Shown here piece after piece: positions 33,906-45,752 of a stretch of 64,000 bases of DNA. Within the stretch, counting starts at the first letter, position 1. Every line of letters begins with the position of its first letter. Source of the stretch: Isoetes taiwanensis (lineage: Eukaryota > Streptophyta > Lycopodiopsida > Isoetales > Isoetaceae). The notes under the pieces are model-generated. The model was not told where the DNA came from and made no database searches. It saw only the letters and a program-made list of their open reading frames with translations. The stretch lies in the NCBI GenBank assembly GCA_021234155.1, contig JAJEKV010000001.1, positions 1,921,927-1,985,926 on the forward strand, read 5' to 3'. The translations under genes and the position numbers were made by a program.

Positions 33906-34439
33906 TAATCGCGATATCCACGGGAAGCCCGGTTAGCCTTGATCTTGCCAACAAACTTTTCCAGAAAATACAAAGACATATTGACAAAAAAAGAATTTAG
34001 AATTGAGTTGAATTGAATTGGATTTATCATCCATGAAGACTAAGAAGGCCTATGGACCCAAATAAAGAATATAGCAGACTTATTATAGCTCAGGATTTCA
34101 AACTCCCACCCCGAAGGCGTTTTGAGGGAAAAAATCTTAGCAGTAATATGCTTGTTAATAAACTGTACGTTTTATCGTAGTGATGTAGAGAGAGAATTCA
34201 AAACGCATAAAACAATCACAGTAGTGGATCGGCTGTTTTGAGTCATTCTTGTGTAGTTGTCACTAAAGCTTACTCACTTAAAGCATTGTCCAACATATGC
34301 AAACTAGCTGGAAAAAGACTCCAATCACTTTATATTGCATGTTATTTTGTGAATAGCCAATCGAGACCTATTCATATCTCAATATTGCCTCTATTCTATT
34401 TAATGATAGAAGGTTTGACCCACTGTTTTTGTGTTCCAT

Positions 34440-34612
34440 TGAAGTAGTAACAAGGATGAGCACTGGAAATAGGCACACCAACAGTAGCAAGGATGAGCAA
34501 GGATGAGCACTGGAAATAGGCACACCAACACTAGCCACGAAAATAGGCACACCAACACTAGCAAGGATGAGCAATGGGAATAGGCACACCAACACTAGCC
34601 ACGAATATATTG
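34440..34612. repeat. Degenerate tandem repeat
   Basis: Units built on AGCAAGGATGAGCA and ATAGGCACACCAACA recur about five times. It lies 350 bases downstream of the JAZ stop codon. Confidence 0.7.
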
Positions 34613-34957
34613 GATGATTTTAAAGTAGAGAAGAAGGTAAGGATAAGTGAGCTTCACTAAAAAAGAGAGAATTCGTCTTTTTTTGTCTACAGGGATTCCT
34701 TTAAATGTGAAAGAGACATGGTGTTAGGCCAATGTAATAAAATGTGGGACCCTTCATATAGACAAGTAATTGTGAAGAGGTTTTGGTATTTTGTAATTTT
34801 TTTTTTTTCTGAGAATCACAATGTACAGTATAATTGAATCCACTCGTTTTGGACCTACACGTTTTCAGTTGGTAGTGAAGAACATTCTTAATGTCTAACC
34901 AAAGACCAACCGGCACATGAGATGCACGTACCACTCAACATTGCTCAAATCATAATA

Positions 34958-36407
34958 TCATTCACTATCCTCGGTTAGATCCACAACCATTGTTGTCCCT
35001 GTAAGGTCTACTATGGCACTCGGGTTGGCTTTGCCTCGGTCTGCTATGGCACTGGTGTTGCCTTTGCCTCTGGACCTAGACATGCATTCTAGGCCTTCCT
35101 TTCCAGAGGGTCCTTCCTCGGTGTTCATCCCCTTTGCATAAGGTCCATGCTCTTTTATTCTGTGGAATAATCAATCCATATTAGTTAGTCTATCCGCAAC
35201 GAAAGTTTCTCGAGAATCTTAACTTTTAATGCCCATTGGCACTACTTTATCAAAAGTTTTGAATAACTTAGTTTTTGCATAATATTCATAATCTTAACTT
35301 TTAGTGTATGTTGACTCTGCTTAATTAAATCATAATCAATTTATTGACCCTAAGGCGAACTTTTCTAATGCCACCATAAATCTACTTCTTGTTCTTAGTT
35401 TATACAAAATTTATAGTAGTGTTCTAACCTTTCCTTCCGTTTCACCAGAAATCGTGCAAAAGATGCTCTTCTTGCGAGATTTATTCCTCCTGTATAATGA
35501 AATTTTCAGCAGAAAGATTAGGATCAATAAACTTCCAAATTATCTTTAAGGATTTGTAGATCTTTATAATAAAGACCTTGAGGCTGTGGATCTATGGTAG
35601 TTCCGGCAGGGTCATCATCCAATCTTTCTGATTGAGCAACAGAAGTTCTGCTTATGGGGGTACTACAAGAAACTGTTGGAGTAGCTACTGGACTGGCGAC
35701 TTCAGTTTTAGAAGCAGCAGCTTGTGCCAGGTGCATCACTGCTTTAGCCTAAAGAAATTGGAGAAATTTGGGTTAGAAAGAAGTTTGGACAATTCATCCT
35801 AACCAGATTTAAGAAACAAGGAAGTTTGGACAAAATAAACTTAGGAACAGGGAAGTTTGGACACAATCATCTAACCAGATTTAAGAAACTAATATGAAGC
35901 TAATCTCTGGTGGACTTACCGTGTCTTCCGATATATTTTCATATGTGCTGACAGACCCGTTGTAAAACAGGGTAAGCTTGTTCCGTGCCCCTTCATGGCC
36001 GGCTCTGTATCAGAATAAAATTGCTCTTTCTTTAATATGAGTCTTTTGCATAAACAGGGATGAAGCTTTATTAAGGCTTACATGTGTTTCGAAACATTTG
36101 CGGCTGGAATCTGCGCCTCCCCTGTTTGCTCTTCGGAGGTCAAAATTCTTTCAAAAGATTGCTTCCTCGCTGTTAAGCCTACTGAAAGACTAAGATCTAA
36201 GGGCATGAAACTGGAACTGGCTTCAGCGGCATTTTCATCCTCATTTCTGGAGCTGGTTGAAGAAGAACCTCTAAAAAAGTCATACATCTGCAGAATTACA
36301 GTTTCTTTTTTCAATTTCTAAACAAAGTACTCGAATGTAAGCCTAAAATGCGAAATCTTGAATCTTTTACTCACATTAAAATGGCGAGATTCTGCCCTTT
36401 CTTCCAT
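34958..36407 (-). CDS. JAZ: JAZ (TIFY/Jas) jasmonate-signalling repressor, six exons
   Basis: Spliced from 36407-36375, 36287-36082, 36004-35920, 35748-35577, 35489-35429 and 35159-34958. All introns are GT-AG, the phases join, and the product is 252 residues. Residues 41-45 are LDLSL, an EAR motif of the kind that binds TOPLESS. Residues 87-122 are the TIFY domain (NKLTLFYNGSVSTYENISED, then AKAVMHLAQ), which binds NINJA and other JAZs. Residues 170-193 are the Jas motif (LARRASFARFLVKRKERIKE, then HGPY), which binds MYC factors and COI1. The intron after KRKER is the conserved Jas intron. The degron loop reads INLARR, not the usual LPIARR. The C-terminus ends VVDLTEDSE, a SUMO-interaction-like motif, with IVDLTG before it. 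The frame is intact, so the gene looks functional. It acts in the nucleus as a repressor. Confidence 0.9.
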
Positions 36408-36682
36408 TTGTAAGCTATTAAATGCGCTCTAACTTGCGTTAAAGATCGCTTGAAGTATGGCTACTCATAACAGATCGGACCAGAAAGAACCTATTTGAAA
36501 TGGGGAAGAATTCTAAATGAAAGAAACTACCTATCGGCGTAAGAAATCGATCCGGAAACGATTCTCGAAAGAAGAGGATGGTCCAAGCACAATATTGAAG
36601 AGATGCGGCAGAGCTTTGAAATGGTAAAAGGATAGACAGATCAGAATTGTTATTCAATTCGGAAGCTATAACTTACGGCAAA

Positions 36683-37119
36683 CACGTGAAGACCGCATCG
36701 CCATCGCCAATGGTTTTGAAGACCTGCCATGGAAAAAGAACAGTAAGTCTTGCCGGAATATTCCTTCGCATATTCTGTCAGCCAGTGGACACGCATGTAA
36801 CTAATAAACTAATAAACTTCGGCGGCAAGGAATTTTGCACGTGTTTCACATTTCGATTATCATTTCGGCACGTGATCATTAGAATTTGCCATTTGCTTAT
36901 CATCCTCAAACTCCTTCATTCCCAATTTGCCCCCCCTTGCTGCTACATCTAGCCCTTCATTCATCATCTGCGCCTTGTCTGTTCCTCGGATTCTCGCCTG
37001 CGCCTTCCTTGGCATATGTCATTAGACTATTGTTCTCTGGATTCTCGCATCCCCCTCTCGAAGCATTTCCTGATGGGCCAAACACTCTGACAAAAGCATC
37101 AAGATTCTCTCTCCACGTG
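36683..37119. promoter_or_regulatory. Four G-boxes upstream of JAZ
   Basis: CACGTG at 36683-36688, 36838-36843, 36869-36874 and 37114-37119. MYC2-type factors bind G-boxes and switch on JAZ genes in known plants, so feedback control by jasmonate is likely here (inference). Confidence 0.55.
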
Positions 37120-38294
37120 TCTTAGGTTTTTGTCAAACAACAGTACAGTAACCTGAATCTGGTCGCTTCTCGCATGTCCACCTTCGTGTCGTTTAGTGTG
37201 TCCAGCTCATTGTCGTATGCCACTACTTCTCCATTCACCATTTCACTTTTCTTTTCATCGTACGTGCCTCTCAGTGGGCGTCTTACAATTATCAGCTCAA
37301 CTGCTTAAGTATACATTGGCAAACAACTTGATACTGTAATTGTCAGCTACCATCTGCCAGTTGTCTAAGCTGTATAGGTTGAACCTCTTTTGAAGCAAAC
37401 ACCAATAGGTTGAACCTCTTTTATCGATTGGGTGGCTATCATGTTTGTGACTATTCCAGCCATATCTGCGTTTGAATGGTTCGCAAACACTCAATGCAAT
37501 CAATGATATCTTTTGTGGATTTCTGCTAGTAGATTTTGTAGCCAGGAGAGTTTGGAGTTATTGTCTCAAAGACAATACAAAAATTGCATGTGGTAAATGT
37601 GCTCCTATTGCTTTGAAACATATCCTTCATCTGCATCCTGGACATAATGAATAGACTATTCATTATAGATATTCTTCCCACTGCCTTTTCTAAATTAATG
37701 GTAAAGGCTAGAAGATCCCTGCTCTATTTATCTTAAATAGTTCCTGCTCTATTTGTTTATTATCATTAATTAAATCTTTACTTACTTGTCGTGATTCAAT
37801 TTTAGACGTCTGCATTGTGGTTTTTTGCAGTGCCTTTTGCAAATTTGACTTCCTATATTCTCTTATTTTCTACTTTTCATCACACATGCCCTACTTGAAC
37901 TAGCCTTTACCAAAAGAAATGTCTAATTCCAAAGTACATTTTCTTATATAATTATCATTGTGCTTCACACTACAATATATGTTGTCATGCAGATTTAGAG
38001 ACATAAATCATGCTGGTTAACTACAATTTGTTGGACTATTATAGGGCAAGAGAACCACGCTAGGTAAGTAAATATGCATCTAGACAACACGGGATAGTCT
38101 GTGTAAATATTAGAGGAGACTTATTGTGATTATAGTTTCAAAAATATTTTGTAGTTCCAGAACATACAACATATTACTTGAAACTAATGAGAAAGATTCC
38201 CCCCTTTATTTTCAAATTAAAATGTACAACTTCTATATTTCTAAATTACATAATAATAGTCTCTCATGCCAACCGGTCTTTTTGGACACACAAA

Positions 38295-38468
38295 CACTAC
38301 TATAAAATAGGTATAAATGGCGCAAATAAACACAGAGCATAAATGCAGCAGAAATGACACATATATGCACAATGGCAGATTATGTGGCATTTATGCTGCT
38401 AACTATGCATATATGTGTCATTTATGCTCCGTCTATTATGCGACATTTATACCTTACTTGTACTAGTA
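38295..38468. mobile_element. Small MITE with terminal inverted repeats
   Basis: The left end CACTACTATAAAATAGG continues TATAAATGGCGCA. The reversed right end reads TACTAGTACAAGTAAGG, then TATAAATGTCGCA. Inside, ACACATATATGCA and its reverse recur, so the whole 174 bp can fold. The ends recall CACTA-type elements. No coding capacity. Confidence 0.55.
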
Positions 38469-38768
38469 TTATCAGGACTGACTGCATATGAACATGTTTT
38501 CAAACTCAAGTAAGTGTCCTCCAAACCAAGTGATCATCCCCATCGACCATAATATATCCATAGGCTAACTGCATATGAACATCTTGGACTCCAATGGATA
38601 AGGTCTAAAATTGAGTACTTTCATTAACAAGGAGGCAGAATTATACATACAACCGCATCATCCAGGTCACTCTATGATAACTCTCTATTGACATATTCAA
38701 CAAAATCTAGACTTATTCATACTTAATAGACAGCACTTCAAGGATGCCATTATAAGATTGTATGTATC

Positions 38769-41302
38769 GTTTAATCTTTCTTGATTTTAATAATTCTTAT
38801 AAGTTTTAATTATATAAGTTTATCTTTAAATTAAAATATAATAGTTTTCAATGCATAAAAATTACTTTTAAACTAATTTTATTTTAATCTAAACATTTCG
38901 AGAATATATAATTCCAATTTTCAGTGATTTAACATATTTAAAATTTGGAAATCAGGATAATTTGTGTATAAAACCTGAAGGCTATGTGGATTTCACAATT
39001 TATAAACTCCTAGCACTCTTAAAAATATTATAAAAAAAAGTTTAAGGTTGAAGTAAAATAAATGATAATTTTATGTTTTAATAACCATTCTAATATAGTT
39101 TATTATTGTTGAAGTATGTATTATATTAATTTCTAACATTTTTATAATTTACTTCATCAATACACTATTCAACCTGAAACTTCCTTTAAATATTTACTTT
39201 TAATTTAAAGATAATAAATTGATAAAATTATACAAAGTAACAAGAGTTAAAAAAGACATATGATCTTATCATGACATCCTTGAAATCTATCTATTAGATT
39301 TGAATAAGTTCATGTTTTATTAAATATGCCATCAGTATGCCCAAACTGAACCAAGTGCAGTAAACTAAAATATGACCTGAAAAAAACCCACACCCTAAAG
39401 GCAAGCTTGTCAAGGCACGAGGGCCACCATATCTTGGCACAAGGGCCACCACAATGCACATACAAAAGACACAAAGGCCTCCACAACCTACCCACTTGAT
39501 ACAATACTTGGAACGAGGGCCACCACAATAAGACAACAAGCGTGAGGGTCACTACAACAGAAACATAGGGACAAAGGCAACCCAAATACTTCTTGAATTT
39601 ACGTTTAATGATTTCTAGCACTCTTATAAAGGGGACACTAAGGGTTAAATTCAGTTAAATTAAAAAGATTTAAGTTAATTGGGCTCACACCTCTCCGTTA
39701 TAGACTACGATTAGACTTAGCCCCCTCCCCCCGGGGGTCTTTTCTTTTTTTGTTTTGAGGGGGAGTGGAGGAGGGGGTTATTTTAACAGATTTAGTTCCA
39801 TGAACGTTGTTGTTCGTACATGATTCCATTCTGTTAAAATTTTAAAAAATTCCTAAAAGCTATAATTGCTGTAGTGCAAATATTAAACCTTCCTTGAGAG
39901 CACACTTAATGGTGGTGGTGTTTCCCATACCCTTTGAGATGTAGGCTATTAGTGATATTTTGGCCTCAACGATGGAGATTGATCTTGAAGCCTGCTTTGG
40001 ACGGTTCATATAATTTCAACACCTGTGTAGGCAGCGTTACAAGTTGGCTTAGCTGCCGTCGATCTACGTTAGGGGTTTTGAAGATTCAATCTAGGTTCGA
40101 GCAAGCTTTTGGGAAGGCAATAAGGTAATGGTAAGTGCAAATAAAATCGACAAGTCTCCAGCTTCAATCTGAGCACATTTTTGCTTAGATTCGGGGAAGT
40201 TTTTGGGTTTTGAACTGCCAATAGTTTCTACCTAGATCTCCCGCGGCTTCCAATTCTGGATTCTTACTTAGCTTAGCTTTGGACATTTTTCTTTTGAGTA
40301 GAACAGAGCTCTCCGACAGTAGCAAAAAAAAGCCTTCCAATTCTAACCTTTGCAGTATCAACCAAGATTCTATCGCACTGATAGCATCATTTTCATGGCA
40401 GGATACACTCTTTAATCACTGTTTGACGAAGTAATATTTTTGGACAACCAACGGTGTGTTATCACATTTTTAAATCTGTTTATTCATTTTTTGACAACTT
40501 ATGTAGGAACCTAGATTAACGAAATCCATTATGCTAGTCACTAACTTGACATTTTGAGCGTGAATGTCCTTTTTCTCAAATCAGTTCTGTTAAATTTTTA
40601 ACGTAATTGTTGGTAATGGTTGGTGTGAACTGCAAGATAATTTAATCATAACAAGTAAGGTGTATAAACTTAAGTTTTAAAGATAAGTGTGAACCTCCCA
40701 AAAAAACAAGGAACATGAAAGGTAACCTTCAAGCGAGAGAAGAGCTTTAATACAAAAAGATAAATAGGGACTACATCAAATGTTGGTCGACCTCCTATTG
40801 TTCCCTTAACAAACAAACATGACAATTTGAAACAGATTAAGATTAACATAAGAATATGATTGCGCTATCACTACCTTTAGAAAATAAAGCAAGCGTTAGA
40901 CAAAAAAAGAATGGTAGAGAAAAGTGTACAACACATAAATTCCAAATGTACCACACCAAGTATCAAACCAACAGCCAAAGTGCCACTCTTCAAATTGAAT
41001 GTGCCACTCTTCAAATTGAATTGCATTCAACGCAAAACAATCAAATCTGGGAGCAACAAAAACCTCGAAATTTGTACACCAACTAGTCGAAATGACAATG
41101 ACAGAACTCAATGACAAAACTCGACAAGACTCGAAATGACAATGACAAAACTCGAGCAAGCAAATGAAAGTTCGAGGGAGCCGAAAAACAAAGCGAGAAC
41201 TAAGAAATATTGAACAAACGCTGAGATCGCGAGCTAACTTAATACAAGTCTTTGAGAAGAGAGCCTATGCACAGAACCACCGACTGTCAAAGCCACAGGT
41301 AA
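38769..41302. other. AT-rich intergenic DNA
   Basis: No convincing gene. At 39410-39560 the phrase GAGGGCCACCA recurs three to four times. At 40978-41018 a 22-base unit (GTGCCACTCTTCAAATTGAA) is repeated in tandem. 39914-40135 has a frame with no recognised motif. Confidence 0.45.
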
Positions 41303-41673
41303 GCTATAAGATACTCTCTAACTTGCGCTAAAGATTGCTTGACAGATACTCTCTAACTTGCTTATGGCTATTCATAACAGATCGGACCCCAAAGAACCTG
41401 TTTGAAATGGTAAACGAAAGAAAGAAACTGCTTAAGCATCGGCTTAGAACTCCATCCGGAAACAGACGAAGATGGAAGAAGAAGAAGAGATGCGGCAGAT
41501 CTTTGAATAGGTAAAAGAAAATAGACAGATCAGAGTTTTCATTCAACTCGGAAGCTGCATCTTACGGAAAAGCGCCTCTCAAGAGCTGCCTTTTCAAAAG
41601 AAAAAGAATAGTAAGTCTTGCCGGAATATTCGCGAGCATATTCGGGCCATTTTGCACGTTCCTCACATTATTC

Positions 41674-41973
41674 CACGTGTTTCACATTCCAATTCTTCAT
41701 TTCCCCACGTGACCATTATTTATTTGCCATTTGCTTGCATGTGGAACATCCCCACCATTTGCCATTTGCCCCCCACATCTAGCCCTTCATCAATCCTCTG
41801 TGCCTTCTTCGACATATGTCATTAGACTACCGTTTGTCGGATTCCTCGCCTGCACCTTTCTTCTTGTCATATCTAATTAGATTATTCTCCAAATTCTCGC
41901 CTTCCTCTCTCTCTCAGCATTTGCTTATGGACCAAAGACTCTGACAAAACCAAGAAGGTTCCTTCTCCACGTG
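41674..41973. promoter_or_regulatory. Three conserved G-boxes in the duplicated upstream region
   Basis: CACGTG at 41674-41679, 41706-41711 and 41968-41973. They match three of the four G-boxes of copy 1, with similar flanks (CCACGTGTTTCACATT, CCCACGTGA.CATTA and CTCCACGTGTCTTA). The one nearest the start codon is lost. Confidence 0.5.
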
Positions 41974-43143
41974 TCTTACTTTAGTAACCTCAATCCGTCT
42001 GCTTCTATCGTGTCCACCTCTGTGTCGTCTAGTGTGTCCATCTCATTGTTGTGTGCCACTGCTTCTCCATTCGCTATTTCACTTTTGTACTTTTCATCAT
42101 ATGTGCCACTCTGTGGTCATCTTTGCAATTATAAGCTCAACTGCATGGTGAAAAAAACTTCTGATACTGTATTTGTCAGCTACAATCTGCCAGTTGTCCA
42201 ACTTCTATAGGTTGAACACATTGTTGGGCAAAGTCCGCAGCATTATCCACATCGTGCGTCCATCTTTCGGTTTGACCGTCCAAAATGCCAGTGTGTCAGT
42301 TCTCTTTCCATTTAAAATACTCATACTGGCCGACATGATTTTTCCCAATTTGTAGGTTTCTATTGTGGCCCATTCTTTGTTTTATCTTAGCATATCGGAA
42401 TGGTGGGTTGAGTCCTGGGGCTGCAGCAAGATGATTCACACAGGCTTTTTGGTTTTGTGCTCCTAATTGTGCATCATGACTGCAGGTTTGTGGCAAAAAA
42501 GCACACAGAGCATTTGCCTATATAATCTTTGAAGAAGTAAATTTCAGTTCTTAATGTTCCGATTGACACATATAGTAGCAGGAAGTAGTCGATTAAGTTT
42601 TAGATATCCGATTAGATTGAGAAGGAGCAAGAAATTTTCTGATAGGGTGCAAAAAGTTTGCCCAACACAGTCAGGCTTGTGAAGTAACCACCAAGTACCC
42701 TTAGCGCGCTTTGCCTATTGACATTGCCATTGTAATGTACATACTATCAATGTTTGTGCCTATTATGATCGTGTCAGTATTTGAGTGATTCACAACCATT
42801 CAATGTGATCAACGATATCTTTGTGGGATTCTGCTAAGGGCTAGTGGTCTAAAAGTAATGTTAAATTTGGAGACACTAGAAAAATCTTCTTAGCAATCAT
42901 GTAGTTGCTATTTTAGTAAATTAAAAAAAAAAGTTTGTAGATATCGTCTCAAAGACCACAAAAGTTGCACGTGATACACGTGCTCTTAATGCTTTGAAAT
43001 CCATCCCTTCATCTGCATCGTAGACATATATGATTATGAATAGACTGTTCTTCAACAGATATTCTTCCACCTCTTTTCTTGAATTGGTGATAAAACGTAA
43101 AAGGTTTCTCTATGTCCTAAGTAGTTCCTATTGTATTTGTCAG

Positions 43144-43529
43144 TTAAACACAACTATTGGGTCCAACACATTTAAATTAAAATCCCCCTTAAACCCCCTT
43201 TGGTTTGGGTGCATATTCACACGGGGGGTGACTCCGGGCAACGAGAGTTGTTGGATAGGCATATTCACCCCTTATTCCTTAATCTACACCGTACGTAAAG
43301 TTCCTCGTTTGTGGGGTATGCAAGTACAAAATTTGCTATATATTGTATAACAAGATTCGCAAAATACTATAAAATTTCAAGCTTTAATACTATATGGTGT
43401 TGATTTTTGCGTGCAAAATACAATTATGAGGGCTCACGCCCCACGTCACCCCGTGTGAATATGCACCCAAACCAAAGGGGGTTTAAGGGGATTTTAATTT
43501 AAATGTGTTGGACCCAATAGTTGTGTTAA
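43144..43529. mobile_element. MITE/foldback element, copy 1 of 3
   Basis: Inverted arms of about 90 bp. The left arm reads AACACAACTATTGGGTCCAA, then CACATTTAAATTAAAATCCC and CCTTTGGTTTGGGTGCATAT. The reverse complement of the right arm is nearly identical. The middle holds GGGGGGTGACTCCGGGCAAC and the site CCGTACGTAAAG. Beyond 43529 the outer arm of the longer relative continues in degraded form to about 43690. Confidence 0.8.
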
Positions 43530-44119
43530 TTAATGTCAATGGTAGTTATGTGTTGGTTATTAATGTAAATGGTTGTTATGTGTTGGTTGTTATGTGTTGG
43601 GGATTTAATTTTTATATGTTGATGTTAATGGTTTGTGTTGCTAAAATTTTTTTGGCCCCTTTGAGGCCTTAGGGACCCCCCCCTCCCGGGTGACAAAAAT
43701 TTTAGAATTCAAACCAAAAAAACTAGAATTCATTTGAGGCTTTCATCAATTGTAGCTTTTGAATTTGATCAAAATAAAACAAATAGAACATAAGTAAAAG
43801 TTACTATAAAGATAGAGCGATTGATCCCATTATTTCAAAGTCATAAAGTTTGCAACACTCATACACAAACATTTTTCAACTGGAATTTAACAATGACCTT
43901 TGGCCTCCATGGATTCTTGTGGTGAGAAACCAAAGTGGAAAACTTTTCTACTTGTTAGCACAAGGATCTAGAAGCCTTTGGAATTTGCTTAATAAGCGCC
44001 TCAAAATCTAAAAAAAATACATGGTAATTTTTTGCAAGCTTCATTCGAATGATCCAATAAGCAATCCTCAGATTAATCACTTGGTAGGATGTGTTAGCCT
44101 ACCAAACCCGGCCGAAAAA

Positions 44120-44250
44120 TTGCTGTTTTAGCATAGATAACTAAACCAAACATATCCATATCATACACTATCAAAAGATCTGGGAGAGAGCTTTCCAACG
44201 CAATAAAAATCATCTCAAGCGAGCTCGGATCAAAAGTTATGATAAGAAAT
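44120..44250 (+). repeat. Leader fragment of the ORF1-type retroelement
   Basis: The motifs AGAGCTTTCCAACGCA and GCTCGGATCAAAAGTTATGA match the region before the ATG of the minus-strand element at 26600-26760 (plus strand CTAGCTTTCCAACGCACTAA, then CCGAGCCAGAAGTTATGAAG). Only this part is present. Confidence 0.5.
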
Positions 44251-44293
44251 GTGTTGCCGAAGGGAAACCGCACTCACATGCGCCCTTCAAGCA

Positions 44294-44559
44294 CTTCATG
44301 TGCCCATTATGCACCACACACACAAAAAAAAGGGCTTTTGTTGTGAGCCATTGGTTATTGGGCTAAAATCAATGGTCCTTCATGTGCCCATTATGCACCA
44401 CACGCACAAAAAGGGCTTTGTTGTGAGCCATTGGTTGTTGGGCTAAAATCAATGGCCCTTCATGTGCCCATTATGCACCACACGCACCAAAAAAAGGGCT
44501 TTTGTTGTGAGCCATTGGTTGTTGACCATTGAAAAAAAAGGCTAAAATCAATGGCTCAG
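44294..44559. repeat. Tandem repeat, three units of about 83 bp
   Basis: Each unit begins CTTCATGTGCCCATTATGCA and contains TTGTGAGCCATTGGTT.TTG and GGCTAAAATCAATGG. The units differ by a few bases. Not a CRISPR array: no spacers and a plant context. Confidence 0.85.
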
Positions 44560-45752
44560 AAATGGTGCACTCTAGATGTACGCATTAGTACATCCATTTG
44601 AATACATCACGAAATCATAGGAAAACCTTAGTGAAAAGCGTACAAAAACACAAAGAAAACCCCCTGTTATTATGCTACATATTCATCAATTGGGTCTTTA
44701 CTTAGTTGTCGTGATTCGAGTCTGGCTTGCAGATATGACTTCCTTTACTCCTTTATTTTGTCCTTTTCATCACAAATACCTGTATTCTTGTCTTACGAGG
44801 ATCCATTATTCAAATTTGCAATTAAAATGATCTTTGAGGCCCTACTGGAACTATGATTTGTTAAAAGAAATGTTTAACTCCAAAGTATATTTCTTCTGGT
44901 ATAATCAACATCGTGAGAAATTTTAGCCTCATAATTAACTACAATTTGTTGGACTAGTGTATTCTAAAGAACAACAAGTCGTATATTGTCTTATTAATTA
45001 TTAGATGAGACTTCTATGGTTTGTCTATAATTTCAAGTATATTATGTAGTTCTAGAATGCAATTGAGAATATAAAACTAAAATTAGAAGTAAAACTGCTT
45101 GTCCAATACAGAAATATAGAATTTTCGTATTTCTAAACTACATACTCTGGCCTTTTTGAGTGCACAAATATCGAAACGACTAACTTCATATGAACATCTT
45201 TTTGATCTCCAACAAATAAGGTCCTCCAACAGAACTTGTCATTCCCACTAAGTAGAATAAAACATTTCCATAGACTAACTACATTTAAACATCTCAAACC
45301 TCCAACGAGCAAGGTCTAAAACTTAATAAGTACTTCGACCAACAAGGAGACAAAGGCACATATATAAGCACATCATTTAGGGCATTCCGTGATACTACTC
45401 GCCGAAGAAGTCTAATAAAGATCCAAAACATGACCTGCAAAAGCCACATCCTACAGAAGGCATAGTTCCTCAAAACAGGAATGGATCGGGAATGTAGATC
45501 CAAAAGTTAGAACGGGAAAGTGAATGGTGGGAATGAGAAAGAAAGCTTCGAATTGTTGGATTTTGAAAACATTTTTGGAGTTCCTTTTGCACAAGGGATA
45601 TCATAAACACTTAATGAAAACGTATCGTATGCGGGCCTATTTGGAACACAAAACATGTAACTCAATAGTCATACCGTTGGTTGGTTTTCAACTTATTCTG
45701 GTTAGAAATGACATAGTACATGGCGCATGTAACTAGTGAAATGATGTACTAG

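Larger units (their letters stand above)
36408..38750. repeat. Upstream region of the JAZ gene, copy 1 of a segmental duplication
   Basis: This 2.3 kb matches 41303-45420 in order and orientation, with indels and insertions. Shared landmarks: TAGTAAGTCTTGCCGGAATA... (36742 and 41609), ATCTAGCCCTTCAT (36947 and 41767), GTCAGCTAC.ATCTGCCAGTT (37342 and 42175), TTTCATCTGCATC-type (37628 and 43008) and GGTCTAAAA.T (38600 and 45310). The match begins just outside the JAZ start codon. Confidence 0.75.
41303..45420. repeat. Copy 2 of the JAZ upstream region, without the coding region
   Basis: It starts at GTAAGCTAT, the bases that lie right before the JAZ start codon in copy 1, and runs in the same orientation. 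It is longer because a MITE (43144-43529), the 44.1-44.6 kb repeats and other DNA have entered it. No JAZ exon lies below 41303, so the promoter and 5' UTR stand without their gene. Confidence 0.7.

Noticed and set aside
35325..35349. Alternative last JAZ exon giving a short tail after KRKERV
   Set aside because: It has a possible acceptor, but the exon at 35159-34958 restores the GPY end of the Jas motif in phase and gives a longer, motif-bearing tail.
36082..36321. Plus-strand frame opposite JAZ exon 2
   Set aside because: Shadow of the JAZ exon; no motif or splice support.
44294..44559. Regular repeats resembling a CRISPR array
   Set aside because: Units are 83 bp, head-to-tail with no unique spacers, in plant DNA; an ordinary tandem repeat.
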